Of a DNA stretch of 64,000 nucleotides, positions 41,787 to 50,523 are shown piece after piece. Source of the DNA: Companilactobacillus sp. (GTDB taxonomy: Bacteria > Bacillota > Bacilli > Lactobacillales > Lactobacillaceae); NCBI RefSeq assembly GCF_022484265.1, contig NZ_JAKVLR010000001.1:806001-870000 (forward strand), given 5' to 3'. The notes under the pieces were generated by a model. That model ran no database searches, had not been told where the DNA came from, and saw only the letters and a program-made list of their open reading frames with translations. Within the stretch, counting starts at the first letter, position 1. Each line of letters starts with the position of its first letter. The position numbers were made by a program, and so were the translations under genes.

Positions 41787-42950
41787 TTAAGCTTCTGTTG
41801 CTTTAACTTTGTCTTCGTATGAAGCAACAATTTCATTAATAAGATCTTCATCTTTTAAGCCAGTAACTTTTGTAATTACTTCTTTAGGTGAACTTTCTTG
41901 GAGCATCTTTTGTAATTCTACACTCTCTGAATCTTTTGGTTCATCGAATGTGAGGATCATACCAACTGTATCAAGAAGTACGCTGTAATCTAATCCACGT
42001 TCCTTCAATTCACGAATTGGACGAATAAATCTTTCGTCAAATCCTAACTTACGGATTGGTGTACGACCAACACGTAAGATATCATCAGAAATAAACTTAT
42101 TTTGGAAACGGCTCAAGATTTTTTCTTGATAAGCTTTGTGGTCGTCAGGGTTAAAGTTCCACTTGTGGATCAATAGATCACCAGTTTCCTTTAGAGCACC
42201 CTTAACTTGCTTCAAGACCTTGGCATCAACAATTGCGTCACCGATTGTCTTGTAGCCAAGATATTCGCCTGTATAAGCAACTGTGGCATGGCCTGTGTTA
42301 ACTGAGAATAATTTACGTTCGATATATGGTTCCAAATCTGGAACATAAACAACTGTATCCAATTGGATTTCTGGATATTTCATTTGTGACTTGTCAACGA
42401 CCCATTCCTTGAATGGTTCAACAGTAACTGCAAGTGGATCATCATGATGTTGAATTGGCACGATACGGTCAACAGCAGCATTTGGGAAGCCGATATATTC
42501 ATCAGCAAACTTCTTATCGTCGTCTGATAAGTGTGTGTAAACTTCTTCTTTCAAAGCTTGGCTTCCGCCAATCATGTTTTCGCAGGCAATAACATCAAGT
42601 GTAGTTGTGTTGTTGTTTGCTTTACGTGCACTGATACCTTTAGCAATTAAATCAGCGATGAACTTCAAGATCTTTGGTCCAATAGCTGTTGTAACGATAT
42701 CTGTGTTTTCGATAGCTTTAACAACGTCTTCTGGATTATCTTTATTGTTGATACCATCAACATTATCAACATGGATCTTTTCATGACTTTCTTCAGCCAA
42801 TTCAATGTCGTATTCGTGACGTGCGTTCAAGGCATCAATGATTGTTGAGTTAACATCAACAAAATGAATTGCATATCCGTTTGATGCTAATGTTTCACCA
42901 ATAAATCCTCTACCAATATTTCCTGCTCCAAAATGTACTGCGTTTTTCAT
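41787..42950 (-). CDS. mtlD: Mannitol-1-phosphate 5-dehydrogenase
   Basis: 387 residues, NAD-dependent polyol dehydrogenase converting mannitol-1-phosphate to fructose-6-phosphate. The N-terminal Rossmann motif HFGAGNIGRGFIG (5-17) and the family pattern KLFSVNTGHATVAYTGEYLGY are present. The ATG at 42950 follows TAGG and lies one base after the mtlF stop; an upstream in-frame TTG is rejected. Last gene of mtlA-mtlR-mtlF-mtlD. Confidence 0.97.
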   Translation of the reverse strand: MKNAVHFGAGNIGRGFIGETLASNGYAIHFVDVNSTIIDALNARHEYDIELAEESHEKIHVDNVDGINNKDNPEDVVKAIENTDIVTTAIGPKILKFIADLIAKGISARKANNNTTTLDVIACENMIGGSQALKEEVYTHLSDDDKKFADEYIGFPNAAVDRIVPIQHHDDPLAVTVEPFKEWVVDKSQMKYPEIQLDTVVYVPDLEPYIERKLFSVNTGHATVAYTGEYLGYKTIGDAIVDAKVLKQVKGALKETGDLLIHKWNFNPDDHKAYQEKILSRFQNKFISDDILRVGRTPIRKLGFDERFIRPIRELKERGLDYSVLLDTVGMILTFDEPKDSESVELQKMLQESSPKEVITKVTGLKDEDLINEIVASYEDKVKATEA

Positions 42951-42951
42951 C

Positions 42952-43395
42952 CTACTCAACCTCTTTTAATAGATTTATGACTTCGTCAGCTGATTGAGCG
43001 TCAGCTAATTTTTCAACATTTGTAATATCGCTGCAGAACAATGCAATTGAAGAAAGCAATTGTAGATGTTCTCCATTTAGTCCAGCAATCCCGAAGACAA
43101 CTGTAATTAATTTTTCATCAGCTGGATCATCGCTAAAGTCAACGCCCATTGGGTATTGAACGATTGAGATACCAGTTTTTTCGATATATTGCTTTCCATC
43201 TTCAGTTCCGTGCGGAATAGCAATAAAGTTACCCATGTAGACCGAAACGTCTTTATTTCTATCGATCATTGAGTCAATGTAACCAGCCTGAACATTTCCG
43301 TTATCAACTAGCAATTGACCAGCTTGCTTAATGGCATCTTCTTTAGTCTTTGCTTGTTGATTAAGCTTGATAAGATTCTTATCTAAAGCTTTCAT
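42952..43395 (-). CDS. mtlF: Mannitol-specific PTS component EIIA
   Basis: 147 residues, soluble EIIA phosphocarrier. The phosphorylated histidine is in FIAIPHGTEDGKQ. Accepts phosphate from HPr and passes it to the EIIB domain of MtlA. It begins 4 bases after mtlR and its stop is one base before the mtlD ATG. Confidence 0.96.
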   Translation of the reverse strand: MKALDKNLIKLNQQAKTKEDAIKQAGQLLVDNGNVQAGYIDSMIDRNKDVSVYMGNFIAIPHGTEDGKQYIEKTGISIVQYPMGVDFSDDPADEKLITVVFGIAGLNGEHLQLLSSIALFCSDITNVEKLADAQSADEVINLLKEVE

Positions 43396-43399
43396 TACA

Positions 43400-45484
43400 T
43401 CACTTCCAATCCTCTTCTTTAATAACCCTCAAAAATAATTTTGCAATTAATTGTTTGATCTCGTCTGAATCGCCATCTTGATAAGTTTTTAAATTAAGCT
43501 CATTGTCGATGATCGAACTTGAGATACTGCCCAAAAGGTCAATGCTAAATTGTGGTAGATCTTTTGGTGCAATCATAAATAAACATCTAGTTAAGTTCAT
43601 TGATTTGTAATCCATCCCTTTGATCAGGATTGGATTAGTTAAATCATAGAGTGCAAAAAATGGTTTTCTGACACCGTCATTGGTCGTGTGGATCAAGGCT
43701 AAGTTTGTATTTGGCAAACCAACTGGAGCTTTTTCCATCCGCTGATAAAGGGCCGTAGCGACCATATCAGGATTGGTAACGTACTCTGGACGCAAGCGTC
43801 TAGATAGCAACAGTAATGTTTGCTGCAAATTAAAGGCTCGATTGTCGATCTGTTTGACTTCAACTTGATTTAACAGCTGATGAGCAACCGTCACCTTGTT
43901 ATTTAAACCATTCAATTCCGCAATGGCATCATTTGAGTCGACTACTAACTTCTTATTGGGATGAACTTCGACGACTCCAAATCGTTCGTTCAAAAAAGTT
44001 TTGATCTCTTCGATTTCATTGTTGAGCAACAATGGCGAAATAACTTTATATGGCAACTTGAACCCTGGTAAAAAGATCGTCGATAAAATAATGTCGTAAT
44101 CTTTAAGATCCAAGTGATTCAATTCAGCCACTCGAGACACCTTATAACGGTTGATTTCAGGAATCGTTTTTTTCAAACGACTTTCCAAAACCTTGGCCGT
44201 TCCAATACCGTTAGCACAAACTACTAAGGCACTGATTGGCTTATTTTGACGTTGCTGTTCGAACGACGATGCAAAGTGAATCAAGATATAAGCTGCTTCA
44301 CTCTTCGGCAATCTTCCATTAAAGACGCTGTCCAAAGCTTTGATGATCTGATCATAAAGTTCCGGATAGTTCTCGATCACATTCTGTAAAACCGGATTGT
44401 TGATCTCTGGAAGTTGCGACACTCGTCTTTTTAACGCTGAACCAATATGAGCCATCAGGTCATTGAACAAGGTCTCATCAGTTTGAAAGTCATAATCAAA
44501 GTCATTGGAGACTTCTTCAATCAAACTTCTGACTTGATATGACAACGTTAAATCATAGTCATCTTGTAAAATGTTTTTTGAAATTGAAAAGCTCATCCCT
44601 TGAATTTGTTGAGCCATAAACTCTAATTCCATCAAGGTGATAGGGTCGCGCACGTCTTGGTCAAAATCGTTATACAAGTCAATCGCAATTCGTTGATATT
44701 GAAAAATTGAACTCTTGTCGACTGCCTTGAACTCGCTGACTAACTTGCCCATTCTGATCCGTGCAGCTGAAACAGTTAAGATGATCATCAACTGTTTTAA
44801 CTGACTGTCAGATAATGAGGTGAAATCATTTTTTACATGTTTTTCCATCGCTAAACTAGCTTGTTTTAATAGATGGAAATCTAATAGATTTATAAAGTAC
44901 TGTGAAGAATTCTTGGCTACTGTCTCAGTGCCATCAAGATGATCAACGAATTCAAAAAATTCATATTCGTTGATCTCACTTGAAAGAATTCCACTTAAAA
45001 CCCGTCTGACATTGCTTTCTTTTCCATCGACACGGATTCCCTTTGCTTTGATTCGGACTAATTGCAATTCATAGTCATTAAAGATTGGTTCAATCGTTTT
45101 AAGGTCTTGCGTAATGGTTGTCGAACTGACTTCAAACTCATCTGCCAAAGATTGTATTGTAATGATTGTATCTACTGTTAATAATTTACACACAATTGCA
45201 CTTTGCCGAGTTGCAACTGAGGTAAGTATTGTTTGAGTATCAGATTGCGTCAAAACATTGCGTAGTTCAGTGAAACTGTCTTTATTGCCCACCAGATGGT
45301 ATAGTCCGTCAGTTTTGGTCAACTGAATGGCTAGCCGAGCCAACATAGTTTCTAATGAAGATAATTCCCGATAAATCGTTCTCTTGCTGACATTGATCCC
45401 TTTCGTCAAATCAGATACATTCAACCCTTGAGGATTTCTAAGCAAAAGTAATGTGATTTCAGATTCTCGATTTGATAAATCCAT
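43400..45484 (-). CDS. mtlR: Transcriptional activator of the mannitol operon, BglG/MtlR family
   Basis: 694 residues. Two N-terminal HTH segments (about 1-70 and 90-165; VSDLTKGINVSKRTIYRELSSLE), two PTS regulation domains (about 190-400), an EIIB-Gat-like domain with Cys in ALVVCANGIGTAKVLE (about 410-500), and a C-terminal EIIA-like domain. Phosphorylation by PTS proteins and MtlA sets its activity, so mannitol and preferred sugars both control the operon. It is encoded inside the operon between mtlA and mtlF. Confidence 0.95.
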   Translation of the reverse strand: MDLSNRESEITLLLLRNPQGLNVSDLTKGINVSKRTIYRELSSLETMLARLAIQLTKTDGLYHLVGNKDSFTELRNVLTQSDTQTILTSVATRQSAIVCKLLTVDTIITIQSLADEFEVSSTTITQDLKTIEPIFNDYELQLVRIKAKGIRVDGKESNVRRVLSGILSSEINEYEFFEFVDHLDGTETVAKNSSQYFINLLDFHLLKQASLAMEKHVKNDFTSLSDSQLKQLMIILTVSAARIRMGKLVSEFKAVDKSSIFQYQRIAIDLYNDFDQDVRDPITLMELEFMAQQIQGMSFSISKNILQDDYDLTLSYQVRSLIEEVSNDFDYDFQTDETLFNDLMAHIGSALKRRVSQLPEINNPVLQNVIENYPELYDQIIKALDSVFNGRLPKSEAAYILIHFASSFEQQRQNKPISALVVCANGIGTAKVLESRLKKTIPEINRYKVSRVAELNHLDLKDYDIILSTIFLPGFKLPYKVISPLLLNNEIEEIKTFLNERFGVVEVHPNKKLVVDSNDAIAELNGLNNKVTVAHQLLNQVEVKQIDNRAFNLQQTLLLLSRRLRPEYVTNPDMVATALYQRMEKAPVGLPNTNLALIHTTNDGVRKPFFALYDLTNPILIKGMDYKSMNLTRCLFMIAPKDLPQFSIDLLGSISSSIIDNELNLKTYQDGDSDEIKQLIAKLFLRVIKEEDWK

Positions 45485-45506
45485 TTATTTAACATCCCTA
45501 ATATTA

Positions 45507-47372
45507 TTATTTCATTTCAGAAATAAGTTTATCATATTCGGGTGGATCGATTAGACTATCGACTACTAGAACTTGAACGTTCTTGAATGATAGCTTGATA
45601 CGTTTAGCTGTGTCACGACTTGCGATAACTAGGACTGAATCTTCATCGTCAACTTCACCAACTGAGATGTGTTGAACTTTGATGTCCTTGATTCCAGCTT
45701 TCTTCATGTTGTCCTTAAAGATCGAACGACCCATTGTAGCTGAACCAACATTTTGATCATGATGGATAAAGTCAATTGTCTTGATCTTTGAAACATCGAT
45801 ATCTTGAAGATCACTTGTTTCTTGATCGTTATCTTTTGTCTTTGTTGCTGAATCTGTTGTTGTTGCTGTATCTGAACCAGATACTTCTTTAGTCTTTAAA
45901 CCAGTGACGATCTCATCGTACTTAGGTGAGTTAAGGAAGTTTTCAACGGCCACGTGGACAGCTGATGGTGTCTTAGTTAAGGCACGACTTGCTAATTCGT
46001 CTTGAGTAACAACTAATAATCCTGGTTCATCTTTCAAATTGTTGATAGCTGTGTTGGTAACTGATAAGTCCAAACCAGCTTTTTTAACTTTATCTCTTAA
46101 GATTGAAGCACCCATTGCTGATGATCCCATTCCGGCATCACAGGCAAAGATAATGTGGTTAACTTCGTTTGCTGTTGCTAAAATTGCTTTTGCATCTTCT
46201 GTTGAAGCTTGTGTACCGCTGGCATCAACTGCTTCGCCTTTGGCTGAAGCTTTTTCGTTGCTCATTGCGGCTTGACTAGCTGCAAGGTCGCCGTCCATTG
46301 ATTTATCACGTTTTAAGATGACCATTGAGATCAAGAACGAAACGACTGTGGCTCCGGTAACACCGGCAAGGATTCCCAGATAATTTCCGAGCCCCTTAGG
46401 CGTCATCAATAAGATTGAAATAATGGAACCTGGTGAAGGTGAAGCCTTTAATCCTGATCCAAATAAACTGAATAGGAATGTACCTGTAACACCACCACCG
46501 ATAACTGATAAGAACAATGCGGGTTTCATAAGTACATATGGGAAGTAGATTTCATGGATACCACCAAAGAAGTGAATAATAGCGGCACCAGAAGCACTAC
46601 TCTTAGCTGTTCCTTTTCCAAAGAACATAAAGGCTAACAATACTCCAAGTCCTGGACCTGGATCTGGTTCAAGCAAGAATAGGATCGACTTACCAGCCGA
46701 AGCTGATGCTTGAATACCTAATGGAGTTAAAATACCTTGATTAATTGCGTTATTTAAAAATAGAATCTTGGCAGGTTCAATAACAACGTTGGCAAGTGGT
46801 AGTAGATTATGAGCAATAATCCAGTTAACACCAACTGCTAATGCACCTGATAATGTAGCAACCAAAGGTCCGATTCCGTAGAATCCAATGATTGCTAAGA
46901 TCATACCTAGAATTCCGGCTGAGAAGTTGTTGACTAACATTTCAAAACCTTGTTTAGTTCTAGGTTGAGCCCAGGCATCAAATTTTTTGATCATCCAGCC
47001 ACCTAAAGGACCCATGATCATGGCACCAATAAACATTGGAATATTGGAACCAACAATGACACCCATTGTTGAAATTGCACCAACGACACCACCACGGTGA
47101 CCGTCGACGACATTACCACCAGTAAAACCAATTAATAGTGGTAGTAAGTATGTAACCATTGGTGTGATCATTTTTGCTAATTGGGCATTTGGTAACCAAC
47201 CTGATTTCATAAATAAGGCTGTGATAAGTCCCCAAGCAATGAAGGCACCGATATTTGGCATAACCATTCCGGAAAGTTTACTACCGAAACGTTGTAACTT
47301 TGTCTTTATAGAAGTTTTCTCTTTAACTTCTGTTGAAGCTTTCTTTTCTTTCATGCTAGAAGTTGCTTCCAT
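45507..47372 (-). CDS. mtlA: Mannitol-specific PTS EIICB with an additional C-terminal EIIB-like domain
   Basis: 621 residues when started at ATG 47372 (AAAGGGGAG upstream). The EIIC membrane domain (about 20-340) has FAIIGFYGIGPLV-like and GGIHEIYFPYVLMKPALF motifs. The first EIIB domain carries Cys in FACDAGMGSSAMGAS (about 395-485). A Thr/Ser/Asp linker leads to a second EIIB-like fold (about 525-621) in which that motif reads FIHHDQNVGSATMGRS, so the phospho-Cys is replaced by His. No EIIA is fused; MtlF supplies it. The extra domain makes it longer than usual EIICB. Confidence 0.93.
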   Translation of the reverse strand: MEATSSMKEKKASTEVKEKTSIKTKLQRFGSKLSGMVMPNIGAFIAWGLITALFMKSGWLPNAQLAKMITPMVTYLLPLLIGFTGGNVVDGHRGGVVGAISTMGVIVGSNIPMFIGAMIMGPLGGWMIKKFDAWAQPRTKQGFEMLVNNFSAGILGMILAIIGFYGIGPLVATLSGALAVGVNWIIAHNLLPLANVVIEPAKILFLNNAINQGILTPLGIQASASAGKSILFLLEPDPGPGLGVLLAFMFFGKGTAKSSASGAAIIHFFGGIHEIYFPYVLMKPALFLSVIGGGVTGTFLFSLFGSGLKASPSPGSIISILLMTPKGLGNYLGILAGVTGATVVSFLISMVILKRDKSMDGDLAASQAAMSNEKASAKGEAVDASGTQASTEDAKAILATANEVNHIIFACDAGMGSSAMGASILRDKVKKAGLDLSVTNTAINNLKDEPGLLVVTQDELASRALTKTPSAVHVAVENFLNSPKYDEIVTGLKTKEVSGSDTATTTDSATKTKDNDQETSDLQDIDVSKIKTIDFIHHDQNVGSATMGRSIFKDNMKKAGIKDIKVQHISVGEVDDEDSVLVIASRDTAKRIKLSFKNVQVLVVDSLIDPPEYDKLISEMK

Positions 47373-47415
47373 CTTCGACTCCCCTTTCAAGCACTGTAAC
47401 TGCTTACAAGAATCA

Positions 47416-47431
47416 GTGTATACGCTTACCT
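47416..47431 (-). promoter_or_regulatory. cre site upstream of mtlA
   Basis: AGGTAAGCGTATACAC on the minus strand differs from the cre consensus at one base and equals the adhE site over AAGCGTATACA. It lies about 45 bases before mtlA, where CcpA would block transcription. Confidence 0.7.
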
Positions 47432-47506
47432 TTTTGTCATCAACGGGAGCTTTGGCACAAAAATTTATGACAAAATTTTATGAATACGTTTTCAACTACT
47501 TACTAG

Positions 47507-47562
47507 TTGACTGTATCTTCGTTCGATATTATAATTGGGCTATACCAAAGTTAAGTGGTAGA
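47507..47562 (+). promoter_or_regulatory. nagB promoter with inverted-repeat operator
   Basis: -35 TTGACT (47507-47512), 17-nt spacer, -10 TATAAT (47530-47535). Immediately downstream CTATACCA (47540-47547) / TGGTAGA (47556-47562) forms an operator whose half-site also occurs before glmS. Fits NagR/GntR-type repression lifted by amino-sugar phosphates. Confidence 0.72.
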
Positions 47563-47588
47563 TCCGTTAATTTGAAAGGGGAATAACG

Positions 47589-48320
47589 ATGAAAGTTATC
47601 GTAGCAACTAATAATGATGTAGCAGGCAAGAAAGCCTTTGAACTAATTAAAGAAGAAATGAACAATGGTGCTAAGGTTCTTGGCCTTGCAACAGGTAGTA
47701 CACCAGTAGCAATGTACAAATATATGGTTAATAGCGATGTTGATTTTTCAAAAATGACATCAGTTAACCTTGACGAATACGTTGGATGTGCTCCTGATGA
47801 CCCTCAAAGTTACCGTCACTTCATGCAAGTTAACTTATTTGATAAGAAACCTTTTGCTAAGACTTACGTTCCAGATGGTTTGGCAAAGGATCCAGAAGAA
47901 GAAACAAAACGTTACAACAAAGTCATTGCTGACAACCCAATCGATCTTCAAGTATTAGGTTTAGGTCGCAATGGTCACATTGGTTTTAACGAACCAGGTT
48001 CACCTTTCGATGCAGAAACAAGAAAAGTTCCATTAACAGAATCAACTATCGAAGCAAATGCTCGTTTCTTCGACAACGAAAACGATGTTCCTAAGTTTGC
48101 TTACTCAATGGGTATTGGTTCAATTCTTAAGAGTAAGAAGATCGTTCTTATGGCCTTTGGTAAAGAAAAGGCTGATGCCGTTAAGGGAATGATCGAAGGA
48201 CCTGTTACTAACGAATGCCCTGCATCAGTTCTTCAACAAAAAGACGATGTTACAGTAATCGTTGATACAGACGCAGCTAGCGAATTAAAAGATTCATCAA
48301 TCGACGAAAAGATCAACTAA
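47589..48320 (+). CDS. nagB: Glucosamine-6-phosphate deaminase
   Basis: 243 residues; converts glucosamine-6-phosphate to fructose-6-phosphate plus ammonia. Motifs ATGSTPVAMYK (37-47), LDEYVG (58-63; catalytic Asp) and LGLGRNGHIGFNEPGS (124-139; catalytic His) are all present. Slightly short, as in the Gram-positive group. RBS AAAGGGGA. The opposite reaction is made by GlmS at 62105-63916, and both genes share similar operator boxes. Confidence 0.97.
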   Translation: MKVIVATNNDVAGKKAFELIKEEMNNGAKVLGLATGSTPVAMYKYMVNSDVDFSKMTSVNLDEYVGCAPDDPQSYRHFMQVNLFDKKPFAKTYVPDGLAKDPEEETKRYNKVIADNPIDLQVLGLGRNGHIGFNEPGSPFDAETRKVPLTESTIEANARFFDNENDVPKFAYSMGIGSILKSKKIVLMAFGKEKADAVKGMIEGPVTNECPASVLQQKDDVTVIVDTDAASELKDSSIDEKIN

Positions 48321-48329
48321 TCATTAAAT

Positions 48330-48371
48330 TCAAAAGGAAGTCAGGATAAGTATCCTGGCTTCCTTTTTTTG
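48330..48371 (+). terminator. Terminator of nagB
   Basis: AAAGGAAGTCAGGATA-AG-TATCCTGGCTTCCTTT with T-run. Confidence 0.92.
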
Positions 48372-48379
48372 CAACAAAG

Positions 48380-48416
48380 AAAGACCACTCATGAAAAAAT
48401 TGAGTGGTCTTTTTGA
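48380..48416 (-). terminator. Terminator of the HxlR regulator gene
   Basis: GACCACTCA-TGAAAAAAT-TGAGTGGTC; runs of T on the plus strand and TTTCTTTG on the minus strand. Stands directly after the nagB terminator. Confidence 0.75.
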
Positions 48417-48424
48417 TACGCAAT

Positions 48425-48841
48425 TTATTTAATATTTATTTCGTTGTCCGGTGCCTTCATCCAAGAATTCTCAGTCAAATCGATGTTAAATCTCTCTTTA
48501 ATATATTCTGGGTCATTTTCCTCAATATATTTCGTTCCCCAACCATCTAACATCAATATTATTTGACGCATACTTTCACCAACATTAGTTAATTTATACT
48601 CAACTCTTGGCGGTACCTCAGGATAAATTTTTCGGTTAACTAAGCCATCTCTTTCCATCTCTCGAAGACTTTGTGTCAACATTTTCTGACTTACGCCAAT
48701 GACGTTCCTCTTTAAATCACCAAATCTTTCAGTTCCCTTCAATAATTCTCTCATTATCAAAATTTTCCACTTACTACTTAACATTGCGATGGTTATCGTA
48801 CATGGGCAAATTTCATTTACATCAAAATTATTTTTTTTCAT
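48425..48841 (-). CDS. HxlR family winged-helix regulator
   Basis: 138 residues. HxlR signature: CPCTITIAMLSSKWKILIMRELLKG, split by Ser-Lys, and then RFGDLKRNVIGVSQKMLTQSLREMERDGLVNRK, YPEVPPRVEYKLT. Cys in the N-terminal part may sense redox or electrophile stress. Divergent from a nitroreductase/SDR pair that it likely represses; a perfect inverted repeat lies between them. RBS is weak. Confidence 0.9.
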   Translation of the reverse strand: MKKNNFDVNEICPCTITIAMLSSKWKILIMRELLKGTERFGDLKRNVIGVSQKMLTQSLREMERDGLVNRKIYPEVPPRVEYKLTNVGESMRQIILMLDGWGTKYIEENDPEYIKERFNIDLTENSWMKAPDNEINIK

Positions 48842-48880
48842 TTTATTCTTACCACCAATCGTCGAATTAACACAAATGAT

Positions 48881-48909
48881 ACTTTTTAGTAACTATACCA
48901 CTAAAAAGT
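48881..48909. promoter_or_regulatory. Inverted-repeat operator between hxlR and the nitroreductase gene
   Basis: ACTTTTTAGT-N9-ACTAAAAAGT, perfect 10-bp arms, in the divergent promoter region; likely site of the HxlR protein. Confidence 0.68.
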
Positions 48910-48983
48910 GGCGTCTTCTAAAGTTGCCAGTTTGACGTTATAGTTTCACTCGTAAAGTCAAAGGGATATGGAGGTCATTAATT

Positions 48984-49634
48984 ATGGACTTTATTGATAC
49001 TGTTAAAAATCGTCACTCAACCAGAGATTTTGATGAGAGACCTGTCAGTGAACAAACGATAAATGAGATTATTAGAGTTGCAGCTCTGACTCCATCATGG
49101 GCCAATGATCAAATATGGAAAGTAGAAGTCGCAAAAGGAAATAGTTTAAAGCAAATTAAAAATATGCATCAACTATATTCACAAAATGGTAAGACAATGT
49201 CCTATGAATTCCCACCGTTACATCGAGAATCCATGGGAACTCAAGGACGTAGTAATGTCTCAACTTGGTCGAATGACTTATACAAATATCTTAAAGATGA
49301 GCCAAGCACCATGCAGAACAAGTCAAATAACTTATTCAATGCTCCTGCAATCGCATACTTACTAATGCCGAAAAAATCATCACTATGGTCAGCATATGAT
49401 TTAGGAGCATTTGGACAAACCTTGATGCTGGCAGCCTCGAATCTTGGAGTATCTTCGATGCCCGCTGCGGAATTTGTTGGTTATCCACAACAATTACATA
49501 AAATTTTGAATGTATCTGATGAATATCAATTTGGAATGGGGATTGGATTGGGTTATCTGAATGAAAAATCGAAAATCAACAGTTTCCGTTCTAAACGAAT
49601 GAATCTAAATCAATTTCTTACAATTCATGACTAG
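48984..49634 (+). CDS. Nitroreductase family protein
   Basis: FMN-dependent oxidoreductase of 216 residues. N-terminal pattern KNRHSTRDFDERPVSEQ binds the FMN phosphate; AALTPSWANDQIWKVEV and LGAFGQTLMLAASNLGVSSMPA are typical. Reduces nitro-compounds or quinones with NAD(P)H. RBS ATGGAGG. First gene of a pair with the SDR at 49649 (15 bases apart), under the HxlR regulator. Confidence 0.9.
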   Translation: MDFIDTVKNRHSTRDFDERPVSEQTINEIIRVAALTPSWANDQIWKVEVAKGNSLKQIKNMHQLYSQNGKTMSYEFPPLHRESMGTQGRSNVSTWSNDLYKYLKDEPSTMQNKSNNLFNAPAIAYLLMPKKSSLWSAYDLGAFGQTLMLAASNLGVSSMPAAEFVGYPQQLHKILNVSDEYQFGMGIGLGYLNEKSKINSFRSKRMNLNQFLTIHD

Positions 49635-49648
49635 AAAGAAGAATAAAA

Positions 49649-50314
49649 ATGACAAACGTATTAATCATCGGTGCCACAAGCAGAATCGCCTCAATCGTAG
49701 CTGATCAAATTAAAGATGAAGATGATATCAACCTTGCTCTGGTTGTCCGTAATATTCAAAAATTGCCGAAATCTTTAACAACTCAAAACATCTCGGTTGC
49801 AGATGCTACCGATTCAACAATGATGGCAAAAATCATTAAGAATCAAGACATTGTTTATGTCAGCTTAAATGGTGACGTGATCTCTTCTGCAAAAACAATT
49901 GTTAACGCTATGAAAAACACCAAATCTAAACGTCTAATTTGGACATCATCCTTAGGAATCTATAATGAAGTGCCTGGAGAATTTGGTAAGTTGAATAACC
50001 GTGCACTGCCACAATATTTGAAAACGTATCGGCAAGCCGCAGATATAATTGAAAATAGCAACCTGGATTATACAGTAATTCGCCCAGCGTGGTTAGTAGA
50101 TGTTGATGAGGTAAGTTACGAAACTACGCACAAGCCCGAGCCTTTCAAAGGAACAGAAGTATCCCGTGCTAGCGTGGCCGATTATGTAAAAAATACGATT
50201 TTACATCCAGAAGTCGATGTTAGAGAATCAGTCGGTATCGACAAACCAGGAACAGATGGCAATAGGCCACGTAAATTCGTAATGGAATATAACGGTTTTG
50301 ACCCCAACATGTAA
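49649..50314 (+). CDS. NAD(P)-binding atypical SDR (NmrA-like)
   Basis: 221 residues with an N-terminal Rossmann fold (IIGATSRIASIVADQI, 6-21), the variant Gly pattern of SDR_a5/NmrA-like reductases or redox sensors. YIxxS-type residues and DYTVIRPAWLVD in the second half are characteristic. No YxxxK is evident. Co-transcribed with the nitroreductase; a role in quinone or NADPH-linked stress response is inferred. Confidence 0.82.
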   Translation: MTNVLIIGATSRIASIVADQIKDEDDINLALVVRNIQKLPKSLTTQNISVADATDSTMMAKIIKNQDIVYVSLNGDVISSAKTIVNAMKNTKSKRLIWTSSLGIYNEVPGEFGKLNNRALPQYLKTYRQAADIIENSNLDYTVIRPAWLVDVDEVSYETTHKPEPFKGTEVSRASVADYVKNTILHPEVDVRESVGIDKPGTDGNRPRKFVMEYNGFDPNM

Positions 50315-50343
50315 ATTTAGTCGTCGAATTAATAATTTTGGAC

Positions 50344-50381
50344 AATCAAAAAGCAGGCCATCATCTGGTCTGCTTTTTGCA
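50344..50381. terminator. Bidirectional terminator
   Basis: AAAAAGCAGGCC-ATCATC-TGGTCTGCTTTTT between the SDR gene and the convergent oleate hydratase operon. Confidence 0.9.
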
Positions 50382-50387
50382 TTCTAT

Positions 50388-50495
50388 CTATTTTGTTAGT
50401 GAATCGATATATTTCTTGCCGGCGAAAAATACTACTGCACCGAGTACTGTTGAGAACAGTGTAAATTTGAAGATGAACTTAAAGAATTTTTTCAT
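50388..50495 (-). CDS. Small membrane peptide (35 residues) downstream of oleate hydratase
   Basis: Short gene with an excellent RBS (AGGAGGG, 5 bases before ATG 50495). The peptide starts MKKFFKFIFKFTLFSTVLG, continues AVVFFAGKKYIDSLTK: a basic N terminus, one transmembrane helix and a basic tail. It lies 28 bases after the oleate hydratase stop and before the shared terminator, so both are one operon. Not a recognised family; might be a membrane anchor or a factor for fatty-acid stress, as suggested by position only. Confidence 0.72.
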   Translation of the reverse strand: MKKFFKFIFKFTLFSTVLGAVVFFAGKKYIDSLTK

Positions 50496-50523
50496 GATAC
50501 CCTCCTGTTGGCACACTTATTTT

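Noticed and set aside
48680..48935. Plus-strand frame opposite the HxlR gene
   Set aside because: Antisense overlap with a well-supported HxlR coding sequence and no ribosome binding site.
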